Of a stretch of 64,000 nt of DNA, positions 23,969 through 32,702 are shown piece after piece. Both the position numbers and the translations under genes were made by a program. Source of the stretch: Hominimerdicola alba (GTDB lineage: Bacteria; Bacillota; Clostridia; Oscillospirales; Ruminococcaceae); assembly GCF_900109655.1 (NCBI RefSeq), contig NZ_FOAT01000005.1, forward strand, positions 159,606-223,605. The letters run 5' to 3'. The notes below the pieces were generated by a model. It saw nothing but the letters and a program-made list of their open reading frames with translations. It did no database searches and was not told the DNA's origin. Within the stretch, counting starts at the first letter, position 1; every line of letters begins with the position of its first letter.

Positions 23969-25149
23969 TTTTCCTTTTCCTTTCTCTTGCGCATTATGAT
24001 CCCGCCGATAACAGCCACAACAAAGAAGGATATTATCGCCGCAGGAACGGCTGTCTGCATTTTTCCGCCTTTAGGATAACCCTCGGGGCTGTTGCTCAAA
24101 GTCGGGGGTGATGTGTTCCTGTTCTTAGCCGCCGTCATTTCTTTCAGCGAAGTTTTCACAGGCTTTTCGGGACTTCCCTCGTTCATATCGTATACCGATC
24201 TTTCACCCGCCCTAAGCCTTTGTATGCTGCAAAGGGCTATAAGCGCCTGAGACGATGCCAGCTCACTGCTTTCGCCGCCTTTCTGGTGAGCAAATCCGCC
24301 GTCGTCGTTGACATAGCTTATGAGTTCATCTGTCAGCCCCGCGAATCTTTCATCTTCATCGGGGTCAATGTCAAGACAGCACAGGGCGCATATTATCTGC
24401 GCTGTGCTTTCGCAGTTATCCGCACTTTCAAGACTTTCTGCCAGATATTTCAACGCACCTGATACCGTATCCTCGGTCTCATTACAGCATCGGTAGGGTG
24501 CAAGCGCCTGCAAAGCCATCGCCGTGATATCGATATCGCTCCTGCCGTCCCCCGCAGTCAGCGAGAAACCGCCGTCGGAATTCCGGGTGTCTATTATCGA
24601 GCTGATTATCTCAGCCCTGTCGGGCTTTGCGTCCTCGGGAAGCTTCCAGTCACAGCTGTCCATAGCTATCAGCGCCCATATCTCGCCGTTGAGACCCTGT
24701 GCATCAAGAGGTCTGCCCTCGCCCCGAAGATACGTACCTCTGCCCAGCAGGTCAACTTCCGAAACATCGGTAGGGTCTACCCCAAGGCATATACCCGTCA
24801 GCACTGCGCGGTGCCAGTCGGTGGCGTTGAGACGATCTAAAGCCCCGTCATCGGAATATTCACTGTCGATACGGTTTTTCCATGCAGAGTAGTACTCACC
24901 CGTGTCCGTTTCCAGCCCTGACCTTACCGCCGCAATCGCCAGCCAGTCAGAACTGTCGAAGCCCGCGTCCTCTGCTATCCTGCCTGAAAGCAGACTGTCC
25001 CCCTCGGGTATGCCGTTCTTCTGTTTTTCATAGGTGACTATACCCCTTGCATAGCCATCAGCCTGTTTTGTATCCAGCGCCGAAGCACATATCGGGGTAC
25101 TCATCATTACTGCCGCAGTAAGCAGTGCCGCAGGTCTTTTCAACATCAT
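23965..25149 (-). CDS. Membrane-anchored alpha/alpha-barrel protein (prenyltransferase/transcobalamin-like fold)
   Basis: 394 aa: signal peptide (residues 1-24, cut after ASA), a helical-repeat domain (about 30-310), a low-complexity linker, a C-terminal membrane helix (about 368-385) and a KRKEKEK stop-transfer tail. The repeats carry the squalene-cyclase/prenyltransferase-type pattern: NSDGGFSLTAGDGRSDIDITAMALQAL, NDDGGFAHQKGGESSELASSQALIAL. The alpha domain of intrinsic factor and transcobalamin is the same alpha6-alpha6 barrel. It starts within the stop of the DUF4430 gene upstream (ATGA), so the two halves of a transcobalamin-like pair are encoded side by side. A carbohydrate- or lipid-related role cannot be excluded. 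Confidence 0.78.
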   Translation of the reverse strand: MMLKRPAALLTAAVMMSTPICASALDTKQADGYARGIVTYEKQKNGIPEGDSLLSGRIAEDAGFDSSDWLAIAAVRSGLETDTGEYYSAWKNRIDSEYSDDGALDRLNATDWHRAVLTGICLGVDPTDVSEVDLLGRGTYLRGEGRPLDAQGLNGEIWALIAMDSCDWKLPEDAKPDRAEIISSIIDTRNSDGGFSLTAGDGRSDIDITAMALQALAPYRCCNETEDTVSGALKYLAESLESADNCESTAQIICALCCLDIDPDEDERFAGLTDELISYVNDDGGFAHQKGGESSELASSQALIALCSIQRLRAGERSVYDMNEGSPEKPVKTSLKEMTAAKNRNTSPPTLSNSPEGYPKGGKMQTAVPAAIISFFVVAVIGGIIMRKRKEKEK

Positions 25150-27050
25150 TCACCACCTATATCGTTTCCCAGATCAAGGGAGAATACCAGTTCAACTTTT
25201 TCGCCGTCCGCAAATACCGCAGATGTCATGGCATAGGCGGGCTTTTTGCCGTTTCGGCTGTACATCCAGCCCGAACCCGATGCATAATCGAATTCGCCCA
25301 GGGAATCATCGTCCCTTGTGCCGTTCGGAACAACGCCCGCACCTGCAAGATAAGTCTTCGCCGCATCGGTCAGTTCAGCCCCTGCGAATCTTCCCGCCAT
25401 GGATATCCTTGCAAGATATCTGCTGTTTGAACTGCCGCGGTATGATACTTCAAATCCGTTCTCTTCAAGGAACCTGACCATCGTATCAAAGCCTGTTTCG
25501 CCCTCCAGCACAGGGAAGCTGTCACTCGCACAAAGGGTGCCCAGCCCGATGAGGTCTGCGCTGACGGATATCTGTATCCTGCCGACTTCTTCCCCTGCTT
25601 CGGCGGTCTCACAGTTTATATTATAGCAGAATTCGCTCTGTCTGCCAACCCTGTCCCTCAGTTTTACAGTGACAGTGTTCTCACCGCCGTGAAGCTTGAG
25701 TATGTAGCCTGTACAGGAAGCATCTTCCCACTTGCATGGTACTGTATTGCCGCATATGACCTGTATATTATCCGAATACAGCCGCGCGCCGTCGCAGTCG
25801 GCGGCTTTAAGGGTAAGGGTGTAGGCACTGCCTTTAACGCTGATATTATCGGAAAGACTTATGCTTTCAAGGTGCGGCAGCCTGCTTTCATCGATAGTGT
25901 AAAGGGAAGTAACGGTGAAGGTCGTCTGTTCGGTCTTATCATTGCCGTCCTTTGCAAGCAGACGTATGGTATTGTTCCCCTCATTCAGCGGTGCTGTAAA
26001 GGTATCACTGCCGCGGAGAGCTTTTCCGTTCACAAGTACGTAAAGTTTGGGAGAATTACCACCCACTGCCTTTGCGCTGAAAGTTATGCTGTCGGTATAC
26101 ACTGTGCAGTCGCAAAGGTCGGTGATTATGGCAAGGGTGCGGACGGGTATGTAAGTCACCGAGAATTCAAGTGAGGTATCCCCCGAGGTGAGTTTTATCA
26201 TGTTCTCACCCTCGGAGAGAGTTACGGTGAAGCTGTTCTCACCTGCAATAAGTCTGCCGTTCAGCCTGACTTCAAGTCCGTCATCACAGCGGGCTGTAAA
26301 TGTAAATTCGGGGTCGTAAACTTCGCAGTCGGAAAGGTCGGTAACTATCTCGGCGGCGGGTGAGGAAAGATACACGGTGTAATCACGTAAAGCCCTGTAC
26401 ACTTTATTATCAGCGTCCTTATAGGTACAGCTGACCCTTATAGCGTTTGCACCCTCCCTGAGATGCACCCTGCCTGCAAATCCTGTCATCAGCGAACTGT
26501 TGACCTCAACATCACAGCGGATATTTTCAAGGTCTTGGATAAGATGTGTAACGGTGAAGAAGTAGGTGCTGTCGGTGACGGTCTCGCCGTTCACTATCGA
26601 GGTGGTGAAGTATTCGCGGTCGGCTTCTCTGCCGTCGGGAGTGGTTTTTGCGGGGGCGGTAGCATCGTCAGCCGCTTGTATAATTGAAGTGGGTACCTGG
26701 CTGTCATCGGGTGAAGTATCTTCCTGCGAATACTCGGTGTGTATCACTGCCGCGGAAGTATCTGTATTCGCCTGACCGCTGTTATCCTCGGTATCGGGGG
26801 TGCTTTCGGGAGATGAACTTTCATCTTTATCGGAGCTTGTATCTTCCTTTTCGGGGGTACTGCTGTTTTCGGCTAAAAGCCCCTCTGCCGATATTTCGGG
26901 GAGCATGGCTTCACGGTGTTCTATACCTACAGAAGTATCCTCGCGGGGGGCATTTCGGTAAAAGCCCACAGCAAAGCTGACAGCCCCTGCTGTAAGCATC
27001 AGGGCGGCTGCCGCGGAAGCTATGATACTTTTACGACTTTTTCCGATCAT
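25146..27050 (-). CDS. Large surface protein with Ig-like repeats and C-terminal DUF4430 domain
   Basis: 634 aa from ATG 27050 (GGAGG 6 nt upstream; the frame extends further but without a ribosome site). N-terminal membrane segment (about 9-31), a Ser/Thr/Asp/Glu-rich stalk (about 45-130), three or more beta-rich repeats marked by ITDLSDCEVYDPEFTFTA, ITDLCDCTVYTDSITFSA and LNEGNNTIRL-type ends, then a transcobalamin-like C-terminal domain (about 505-634: FPVLEGETGFDTMVRFLEENGFEV, GSGWMYSRNGKKPAYAM, DGEKVELVFSLDLG). Likely exposed outside the cell and co-translated with the alpha-barrel protein. Confidence 0.82.
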   Translation of the reverse strand: MIGKSRKSIIASAAAALMLTAGAVSFAVGFYRNAPREDTSVGIEHREAMLPEISAEGLLAENSSTPEKEDTSSDKDESSSPESTPDTEDNSGQANTDTSAAVIHTEYSQEDTSPDDSQVPTSIIQAADDATAPAKTTPDGREADREYFTTSIVNGETVTDSTYFFTVTHLIQDLENIRCDVEVNSSLMTGFAGRVHLREGANAIRVSCTYKDADNKVYRALRDYTVYLSSPAAEIVTDLSDCEVYDPEFTFTARCDDGLEVRLNGRLIAGENSFTVTLSEGENMIKLTSGDTSLEFSVTYIPVRTLAIITDLCDCTVYTDSITFSAKAVGGNSPKLYVLVNGKALRGSDTFTAPLNEGNNTIRLLAKDGNDKTEQTTFTVTSLYTIDESRLPHLESISLSDNISVKGSAYTLTLKAADCDGARLYSDNIQVICGNTVPCKWEDASCTGYILKLHGGENTVTVKLRDRVGRQSEFCYNINCETAEAGEEVGRIQISVSADLIGLGTLCASDSFPVLEGETGFDTMVRFLEENGFEVSYRGSSNSRYLARISMAGRFAGAELTDAAKTYLAGAGVVPNGTRDDDSLGEFDYASGSGWMYSRNGKKPAYAMTSAVFADGEKVELVFSLDLGNDIGGE

Positions 27051-27071
27051 ACCCGACCTCCGAAATAAAGC

Positions 27072-27162
27072 AACACAGACCTGCACACATGGTCTGATAG
27101 ATCAAGTAAACTATATACCGTTGTTTACTATCGAACAGTCCATGTGTCGCAGATCTGTTATC
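27072..27162. repeat. Inverted repeat upstream of the DUF4430 surface protein gene
   Basis: Arms of about 38 bp (left AACACAGACCTGCACACATG, right CATGTGTCGCAGATCTGTT, continuing inwards to GTAAAC/GTTTAC) around a loop of about 11 bp near 27115. It ends 10 bp before the Shine-Dalgarno. It may end the upstream transcript or control translation; the rest of 27051-27217 shows no promoter of note. Confidence 0.55.
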
Positions 27163-27217
27163 AGTGTCTGTTAGATCAAGCCTGATATTTCCGCAGACGC
27201 AGCGGCGTCCGTGGTCA

Positions 27218-29098
27218 TCATCTTTCTGTCTTTATCAGCTTTTTGCCCTTTACGTGTGCCGCTAACTGAATGACATCGGTATTATTCACCTTTTTGTCTC
27301 CGTTTACGTCAGCAGCGTTAAGGCTGTACTTATCCAGTGTCTTTTTGCCCTTTACATGAGCAGCCAGCTTTATGATATCGGTATTGTTTATCTTGCCGTC
27401 GCCGTTTATATCGCCTTTCTTGGCAAGTGCGCGCTTGTACTGGTCTTTAGTCTTGGCAACGAGAACATCGGTATCGCTTGATACTGAGACCTTTTCACCA
27501 TTTCCGTTGTACAGGCCGTAAGCAAATGTTGCGGTGAGAACTTCATCATCGGCGGTGAACTTCTCAACGCTGAATGTAAGATCCTTGGCTGTGATATCGC
27601 CTATGGTCTTCTTGGGAGCGTTTGCGATATCAACTGTATACTCCTTATCGGCGGGAGTTTCATCTGCCATGAATACAAAGGTCTTGACGCCCTTGGGGTG
27701 TATTGTTATCTCGGGGCACTCGATATCGAATCCGCCTGCTTTTTCGCCTATAGCAAGCATATTGAAGGAATCGTTGCGGATATAGAGCAGTCCTGATTCT
27801 TCGTCATATACGGGATCAACTGCGCAGAACTGTGCGTGTGCACTCTGAGGTCTGAACACAACGGGAGGACAGGTATGCTTTTTGCCTGCTGTGTCTGTCT
27901 CCTCGACAGCATCGACAGGTGCGGTCATGCCTGCTTTATCTCTCAGCTTACGAACAACTCCGGTCGCGCCGTTTTCAACATAGTATATAACATTATAGCC
28001 TTCCTCGTCAACTCCTGCAAAAACGCCATCGACTTTGCATTCTGCGGAAGTTTCGACAACATAAGCTACCTTGGGAGCAATTTTGCCGTTTTCATCCTTG
28101 GCAGCATCGAGCACAACGATCATAGCGCCGTTGTATGCGTCCCAGCCTGAACCATTCAGAGCAACATAGATCCTGCCGTTTTCAACGACAGGAGTGCTGG
28201 TGCAGGCAAAGCCCTTGAGGTCAAGAGCGGTATTCAGATCGACCACATTACCTGTGCCGTCTTCGGGAGAAACAGCAAAAACTTCATTGCTGCTGGAAGT
28301 ATAATACAATACACCGTCCTTGAGCACCATCTTGCTGCGGATATCGTTATGTGCTGTTCCTGCGAAGTCTAACTTTTTGCCTGTCGCATCGTCAAGAGCG
28401 ATAGGAGCGGTATAGACATCTTCCGCATTTGCTTCCTTGATACCGTTCTCTGCGCCGAAGATCACTGTGCCGTTATTGATCACAGCAGTTGTCCAGTAGA
28501 AGCCGCCCTTATTGGTATACTCCCATTCAGCTGTCTTTTCTTCGTCGGTCTTGGCAGTATCTTCATCAGCTATGCTTACCTTTACGAAATCGGCATCTGC
28601 CTCCTCGGAATTATAGAAACCTGTATAGAGATAGCCGTTTTCAACTACGATATCGCAGTTGGGGCTGCCGCCGTTCTTGTTCTTGTATACCCAGAGAGAT
28701 GTAAGGGTATCAGCATCGAAAGCCTGTATGATACCGCCGCCGAGAGCCATGAATATCTTGCCGTCAGCATAAACGGGGCCTTTGGTGGCAAACATTACCT
28801 TACCTGCCATTTTTCCGTCGGCGACCTGTTCGCCTGTGTACTTATCTATCTTCAGTATATTATCCTCGGTGCATATATATATAAATCCGTTCTCTGCTAC
28901 GGTGAAGCCTGTGGGGGCAGCTGACCAGTTCATTGGGTCTTCTACCAGCTGATCTGCCCAGTAGAGTACAGCATCATCGGCTTTTTTGAAGTCGGGTGCG
29001 ATGGCTTTTTTCTCAGCGAATACACTTACTGCTGCTGCGTTAACTGTCATCAGGGCAGCGCCCAAAGCGCCGAACATTCTTGCGTATGTCTTTTTCAT
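27218..29098 (-). CDS. PQQ-type beta-propeller protein with C-terminal dockerin
   Basis: 626 aa: signal peptide (about 1-28, cut after VFA), a beta-propeller built of PQQ/quinoprotein-like blades (FTVAENGFIYICTEDNILKIDKYTGEQV, GPVYADGKIFMALGGGIIQAFDADTLTSLWVY, VLKDGVLYYTSSSNEVFAVSPEDG, TPVVENGRIYVALNG), a short beta domain, and a type I dockerin at about 560-622 with two calcium loops (DINGDGKINNTDIIKLAAHV, DVNGDKKVNNTDVIQLAAHV). The dockerin should bind a cohesin on the cell surface or a scaffold; none is in the window. It has its own promoter, upstream of the DUF4430 genes on the same strand. The propeller's ligand is unknown. Confidence 0.88.
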   Translation of the reverse strand: MKKTYARMFGALGAALMTVNAAAVSVFAEKKAIAPDFKKADDAVLYWADQLVEDPMNWSAAPTGFTVAENGFIYICTEDNILKIDKYTGEQVADGKMAGKVMFATKGPVYADGKIFMALGGGIIQAFDADTLTSLWVYKNKNGGSPNCDIVVENGYLYTGFYNSEEADADFVKVSIADEDTAKTDEEKTAEWEYTNKGGFYWTTAVINNGTVIFGAENGIKEANAEDVYTAPIALDDATGKKLDFAGTAHNDIRSKMVLKDGVLYYTSSSNEVFAVSPEDGTGNVVDLNTALDLKGFACTSTPVVENGRIYVALNGSGWDAYNGAMIVVLDAAKDENGKIAPKVAYVVETSAECKVDGVFAGVDEEGYNVIYYVENGATGVVRKLRDKAGMTAPVDAVEETDTAGKKHTCPPVVFRPQSAHAQFCAVDPVYDEESGLLYIRNDSFNMLAIGEKAGGFDIECPEITIHPKGVKTFVFMADETPADKEYTVDIANAPKKTIGDITAKDLTFSVEKFTADDEVLTATFAYGLYNGNGEKVSVSSDTDVLVAKTKDQYKRALAKKGDINGDGKINNTDIIKLAAHVKGKKTLDKYSLNAADVNGDKKVNNTDVIQLAAHVKGKKLIKTER

Positions 29099-29161
29099 TT
29101 TTCATTCTCCATTCTGTATAATTTTTTTTTGCATTTCCTCTGAAACGCCTATAATGCTTTA

Positions 29162-29190
29162 AGTATATCACATTGCTGTCTTTTTTTCAA
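29162..29190 (-). promoter_or_regulatory. Promoter of the propeller-dockerin gene
   Basis: Minus strand: TTGAAA (29190-29185), 17 bp, TATACT (29167-29162). Possibly the promoter for the whole cluster down to 16329. The stretch 29191-29650 has no gene; it holds a short palindrome ATATAGTTT/AAACTATAT near 29252-29270. Confidence 0.65.
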
Positions 29191-29659
29191 TAGTATAGTC
29201 CGCGCAAACAGCAGAGCGCGGTATATAAAAAAGCGAACGAATCATATAGTTTAAAACTATATCGCGTTTGTATATTGCTTATAGATCATCTATGATAAAC
29301 GTCGTCAGGGCTTCATCTTTTCGGACTGTTACGAGCAGATATTCAATTGTCAAGATTCTGTTCCGATGTCAGGATACTATTCCGAATGCAGTATAACACG
29401 CCGCCCTTTGTACCGTAGTTACAGCGGACGGCTGCCTGCCATCGTGCGCACCGGAATCATGTTTCATCGGAGAAGTTCTCCGCGCCCATTGGACGCAGGG
29501 CTTCTTACTAACAGCTAAAAAAGGGGAAAAGTTGTACGTTTTTGTACAACTCTTGCAGAAATATGTCCGAGTAAAATGAAAAAACAGTTGTTTGCATATA
29601 GTCTGCGGTGTGAAATTGGGTGAAACGCCGAAAATCGGAACGACAAAACAGCTTCGTAC

Positions 29660-29687
29660 TTGACAAACATCAAAAAAGATGTATAAT
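29660..29687 (+). promoter_or_regulatory. Promoter of the LRR-dockerin gene
   Basis: TTGACA 29660-29665, 16-bp spacer, TATAAT 29682-29687; leader of about 100 nt. Confidence 0.75.
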
Positions 29688-29793
29688 TGGAAATGCTGTG
29701 ATTCGTTGCAAAAATGTAAAAAACTGTAAGCACATTTTCATCTGCCGAAGCAGAGACAGTGTGCGTTATGATTCTTATTCGAGGTGTTTATTT

Positions 29794-30906
29794 ATGAAAA
29801 AGATAGTGGCAGGACTGCTGGCTGTTTCCATGGTATTCGGTGCAGGCGGGGTTCTCGGAAATTTGAGCAGTGATGTTTTCACATTGACGGCAAGCGCTGA
29901 TGAAGAACAGCCCACGAGCGGCAAATGCGGTGAAAACGTAACATGGGTGTTTGATGAAGACGGCACACTGACTATCAGCGGCGAGGGGGATATGTACCTC
30001 GTCGATAAGCCTATTTCACTTGGGCGTAAGACAGATGAGGTAAAAAAGGTAGTCATTGAAAATGGCGTAACGAGCATAGGCAACAGCGCCTTTACATTCT
30101 GTATGAACTTAACGAGCGTAACTATTCCCAATAGTGTAACAAAAATAGGCAAATATGCCTTTATGAGCTGTGGAAGCCTGAACAAGATCAATATACCTAA
30201 TGGCGTAACCCGAATAAGTGACTATACTTTTACACACTGCAGCAATCTGAAAAGCGTAACCATACCTGAAAATGTGACATATATAGGGGAATGCGCTTTT
30301 ATGGGATGTACAAACCTGACCGACATAAAAATCCCCAACAGCGTAACAAACATAGGGGAATGTGCATTTGTCGATTGTGATAATCTGACTAAAATAACTA
30401 TTCCGAACAACGTCATAAAAATGGGTTACGGTACTTTTGCAAATTGCGAAGAACTTACAACCGCCGTGATATCAGATGGCGTAACAAGCATAAGCGAATA
30501 CGCATTTTATGGCTGTCCAAAACTGAAAAGCGTAACTATACCCAGCAGCGTTCGGATAATAGGAGAAAAAGCATTCGGATACTATAACGATAAGGAAAAA
30601 GATATTATTGGTACTACGATAAAAAATTTCACCATAAGAGGCACTAAAGATACTGCTGCTGAAAAGTATGCAAAGAACAATGAGTTCAGATTCGTCGAAA
30701 TGTCAGACGCTGGCATCAAGGGCGATGTAAACAATGACGGCAAAATAAATATTACCGACATCACAAAAATAGCATTGCACATAAAGGGAAAAAAATTCCT
30801 TACCAAAGAACAGAAGCTTCGTGCAGATATCAACAACGACGGAAATATCACCATTACCGATCTCACCAGGATAGCGGCGCATGTAAAGGGCAAGAAATCA
30901 CTTTGA
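29794..30906 (+). CDS. BspA-type leucine-rich repeat protein with dockerin
   Basis: 370 aa, secreted: signal peptide (about 1-35), a short beta segment (GENVTWVFDEDGTLTISGEGDM), about seven LRR_5/BspA repeats of 23 residues (pattern TSIGxxAFxxCxxLTSVTIPNSV), and a C-terminal type I dockerin (DVNNDGKINITDITKIALHI, DINNDGNITITDLTRIAAHV). BspA-like repeats bind proteins or host and microbial surfaces. The start at 29794 follows GAGGTG and begins the signal peptide; the open frame extends further upstream but includes the promoter. Monocistronic with a terminator. Confidence 0.9.
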   Translation: MKKIVAGLLAVSMVFGAGGVLGNLSSDVFTLTASADEEQPTSGKCGENVTWVFDEDGTLTISGEGDMYLVDKPISLGRKTDEVKKVVIENGVTSIGNSAFTFCMNLTSVTIPNSVTKIGKYAFMSCGSLNKINIPNGVTRISDYTFTHCSNLKSVTIPENVTYIGECAFMGCTNLTDIKIPNSVTNIGECAFVDCDNLTKITIPNNVIKMGYGTFANCEELTTAVISDGVTSISEYAFYGCPKLKSVTIPSSVRIIGEKAFGYYNDKEKDIIGTTIKNFTIRGTKDTAAEKYAKNNEFRFVEMSDAGIKGDVNNDGKINITDITKIALHIKGKKFLTKEQKLRADINNDGNITITDLTRIAAHVKGKKSL

Positions 30907-30918
30907 CAGATATACCGG

Positions 30919-30949
30919 AACAGAGTCCTCAGCGGCTCTGTTTTTTTTC
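30919..30949 (+). terminator. Terminator of the LRR-dockerin gene
   Basis: 7-bp stem (30919-30925 with 30936-30942) followed by eight T. Confidence 0.8.
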
Positions 30950-30990
30950 GGTAATACTACGGCAGGTTTTAAGATAAATCAAAAAAGGTA

Positions 30991-31019
30991 TTGAAAAATG
31001 GGGAAATGTGTGCTATAAT
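30991..31019 (+). promoter_or_regulatory. Promoter of the SLOG-family gene
   Basis: TTGAAA 30991-30996, 17-bp spacer, TATAAT 31014-31019. It overlaps the first codons of the longest frame, so the true start lies further down. Confidence 0.8.
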
Positions 31020-31052
31020 AATTTTAAGTGTTATCGAAAGGCGGTGGCTGAG

Positions 31053-31634
31053 GTGCTGGACAGTGTTGAGATCATCTCCGCGGAGGAGTTTTACACCGAA
31101 AGGGCTTCGACCTGCTGCTTTACAGGACACCGTCGGCGTGACCTTCCCTTTGGAGGCGATATCTCAAAACAGGGAGTAAAAAACCTGATAAGCACGGTGC
31201 ATCTTTTGTGCCATGAGGCTTACGGGAGAGGGATACGCACTTTCATAACAGGCATGGCTGAGGGGGCAGACCTGATCTGCGGATCGGTGATAATGGATAT
31301 GATGCACAGTGAGGATCATCCCGGGACAGAGCTTATATGTGCTCTGCCGTACAAAGATCAGATACGTGAGATAAAGCTTGCGAAGGACCGGTATATATAC
31401 AGTCTGCTGCTGAAAATAGCTTCGGCTGTGGTGGTGACGGGAGATATCGGTGACAGCGGGCGCTACCGCAGGAGAAACAAATTCATGGTGGACAATTCTT
31501 CGGAACTGATCGCGATATACAAAGAAAAACAGCGTGGTTCGGGAACTTTGCAGACCATAAATATGGCTAAGCACAACGGGCTGGATATACACGTTATCGA
31601 GCTTGACAGGAACCCGCAGTTCTACTGTGAATAA
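31053..31634 (+). CDS. SLOG-family protein (YpsA/DUF1273-like)
   Basis: About 193 aa with a Rossmann-like fold. The N-terminal TCCFTGHRRRDLPFGGD and the loop RTFITGMAEGADLICGSVI are the nucleotide-sugar-binding motifs of the SLOG/DprA superfamily; later ADRY/NKFMVDNSSELIAIY and QTINMAKHNG fit YpsA-type proteins. SLOG proteins are thought to bind nucleotide-derived ligands; YpsA in Bacillus influences cell division. The promoter at 30991 rules out the upstream start; the GTG at 31053, 11 nt after AAAGG, is the best candidate. Followed 42 bp later by the LCP-like gene. Confidence 0.75.
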   Translation: MLDSVEIISAEEFYTERASTCCFTGHRRRDLPFGGDISKQGVKNLISTVHLLCHEAYGRGIRTFITGMAEGADLICGSVIMDMMHSEDHPGTELICALPYKDQIREIKLAKDRYIYSLLLKIASAVVVTGDIGDSGRYRRRNKFMVDNSSELIAIYKEKQRGSGTLQTINMAKHNGLDIHVIELDRNPQFYCE

Positions 31635-31676
31635 ACAGATAAAAAAAGGAAATAATATACAGTAAGGAGAAAATAT

Positions 31677-32678
31677 ATGTCATCTGCCGTAAAGAAAAGA
31701 AAAAGGAAAAGAAGATCACAGGCACCCGTTGCGCTGGTATATGTTGTAACGGTGCTGATATTCATGGCGCTGATATCCATGCTTTCAATATACCTGCTGA
31801 AAAGCTTTGGTCTGCTGAAAAACAACGAGGACGAAGATGCTTCTGTAACTACGCAGACCTTCAATGATCTGTTCTCGCGAGTAAACAGCAAGGGTGTACT
31901 TTCAGACATGGCTCTGATAAGGATAGACCCGACTGACAACAGCATACTTGTTGTGCCGATATCGGCTATGACGGTGAGCAAGACCAACAACATGACCATG
32001 CGCGATATCTATTCAAATCAGGGCATGGCGGGCGTAAAGGATGCCATCGAAGGTACGCTGGGTCTGAATGTGGACAACTATGCTTCGCTGTCGAATGACG
32101 CTTTTGAGCGAGTTTGCGACATATACGGAGGAATAACCTACAAAGCTCCCGAGGAATTATACTATCTTTCAAAGGACAATAACGAGAACGATATCTCGAT
32201 CCAGAAGGGCGAGCTTGCATCACTGGGCGGAAGACAGATAAGACTTCTGACTCAGTACCCCGTATTTTCCAACGGCAAGCAGGGCAACAACGAGTTCCTG
32301 GGCGAGGCTATGGAATCGCTGATAAACAGTATGTTCCAGCAGGCGTACATCACGCAGGACAACCTGGACAATATCTACAGCATAATAACTACCAACAGTG
32401 ATACCGACATGAACCCCGAGGACTTCAAGTTACAGAAGTCATATATCAAGGACATGCTTTCCAGCAGCAAGACACCTGCCCAGAAGCTGATACCCAGAGG
32501 CACATGGGGCGAAAAGGATTCAACCTTTGTTATCAGCGAAGATTTCATCACCGAGCTGAAGGAAAAGGTAGCCGAGATCGCTGCGGAAAACGGAGCATCC
32601 TCTGTAGCTGAGGGCGGCACACAGGCACAGGCTGACGCAAAGAACACAGAAGCCGAAGCAAAAACGGCGGAACAGTAA
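31677..32678 (+). CDS. LCP-like membrane protein, divergent
   Basis: 333 aa: a basic N-terminus (KKRKRKRR), one membrane helix (about 18-42), an extracellular domain and an Ala/Glu-rich tail. The domain follows the LytR-CpsA-Psr outline (LSDMALIRIDPTDNSILVVPI, GMAGVKDAIEGTLGLNVDNYASLSNDAFERVCDIYGGI), but the arginine-aspartate block that binds polyprenyl phosphate (SIPRDT) is replaced by PISAMTV. Glycopolymer transferase activity is therefore doubtful. AGGAG lies 9 nt upstream of the ATG. Co-directional with the SLOG and P-II-like genes. Confidence 0.6.
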   Translation: MSSAVKKRKRKRRSQAPVALVYVVTVLIFMALISMLSIYLLKSFGLLKNNEDEDASVTTQTFNDLFSRVNSKGVLSDMALIRIDPTDNSILVVPISAMTVSKTNNMTMRDIYSNQGMAGVKDAIEGTLGLNVDNYASLSNDAFERVCDIYGGITYKAPEELYYLSKDNNENDISIQKGELASLGGRQIRLLTQYPVFSNGKQGNNEFLGEAMESLINSMFQQAYITQDNLDNIYSIITTNSDTDMNPEDFKLQKSYIKDMLSSSKTPAQKLIPRGTWGEKDSTFVISEDFITELKEKVAEIAAENGASSVAEGGTQAQADAKNTEAEAKTAEQ

Positions 32679-32702
32679 GACGACTAAGGAAAGTGATCAC
32701 AA

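Noticed and set aside
27051..27217. Cobalamin riboswitch before the DUF4430 genes
   Set aside because: Looked for the B12 box and upstream conserved core on the minus strand here and at 29100-29620; neither is visible.
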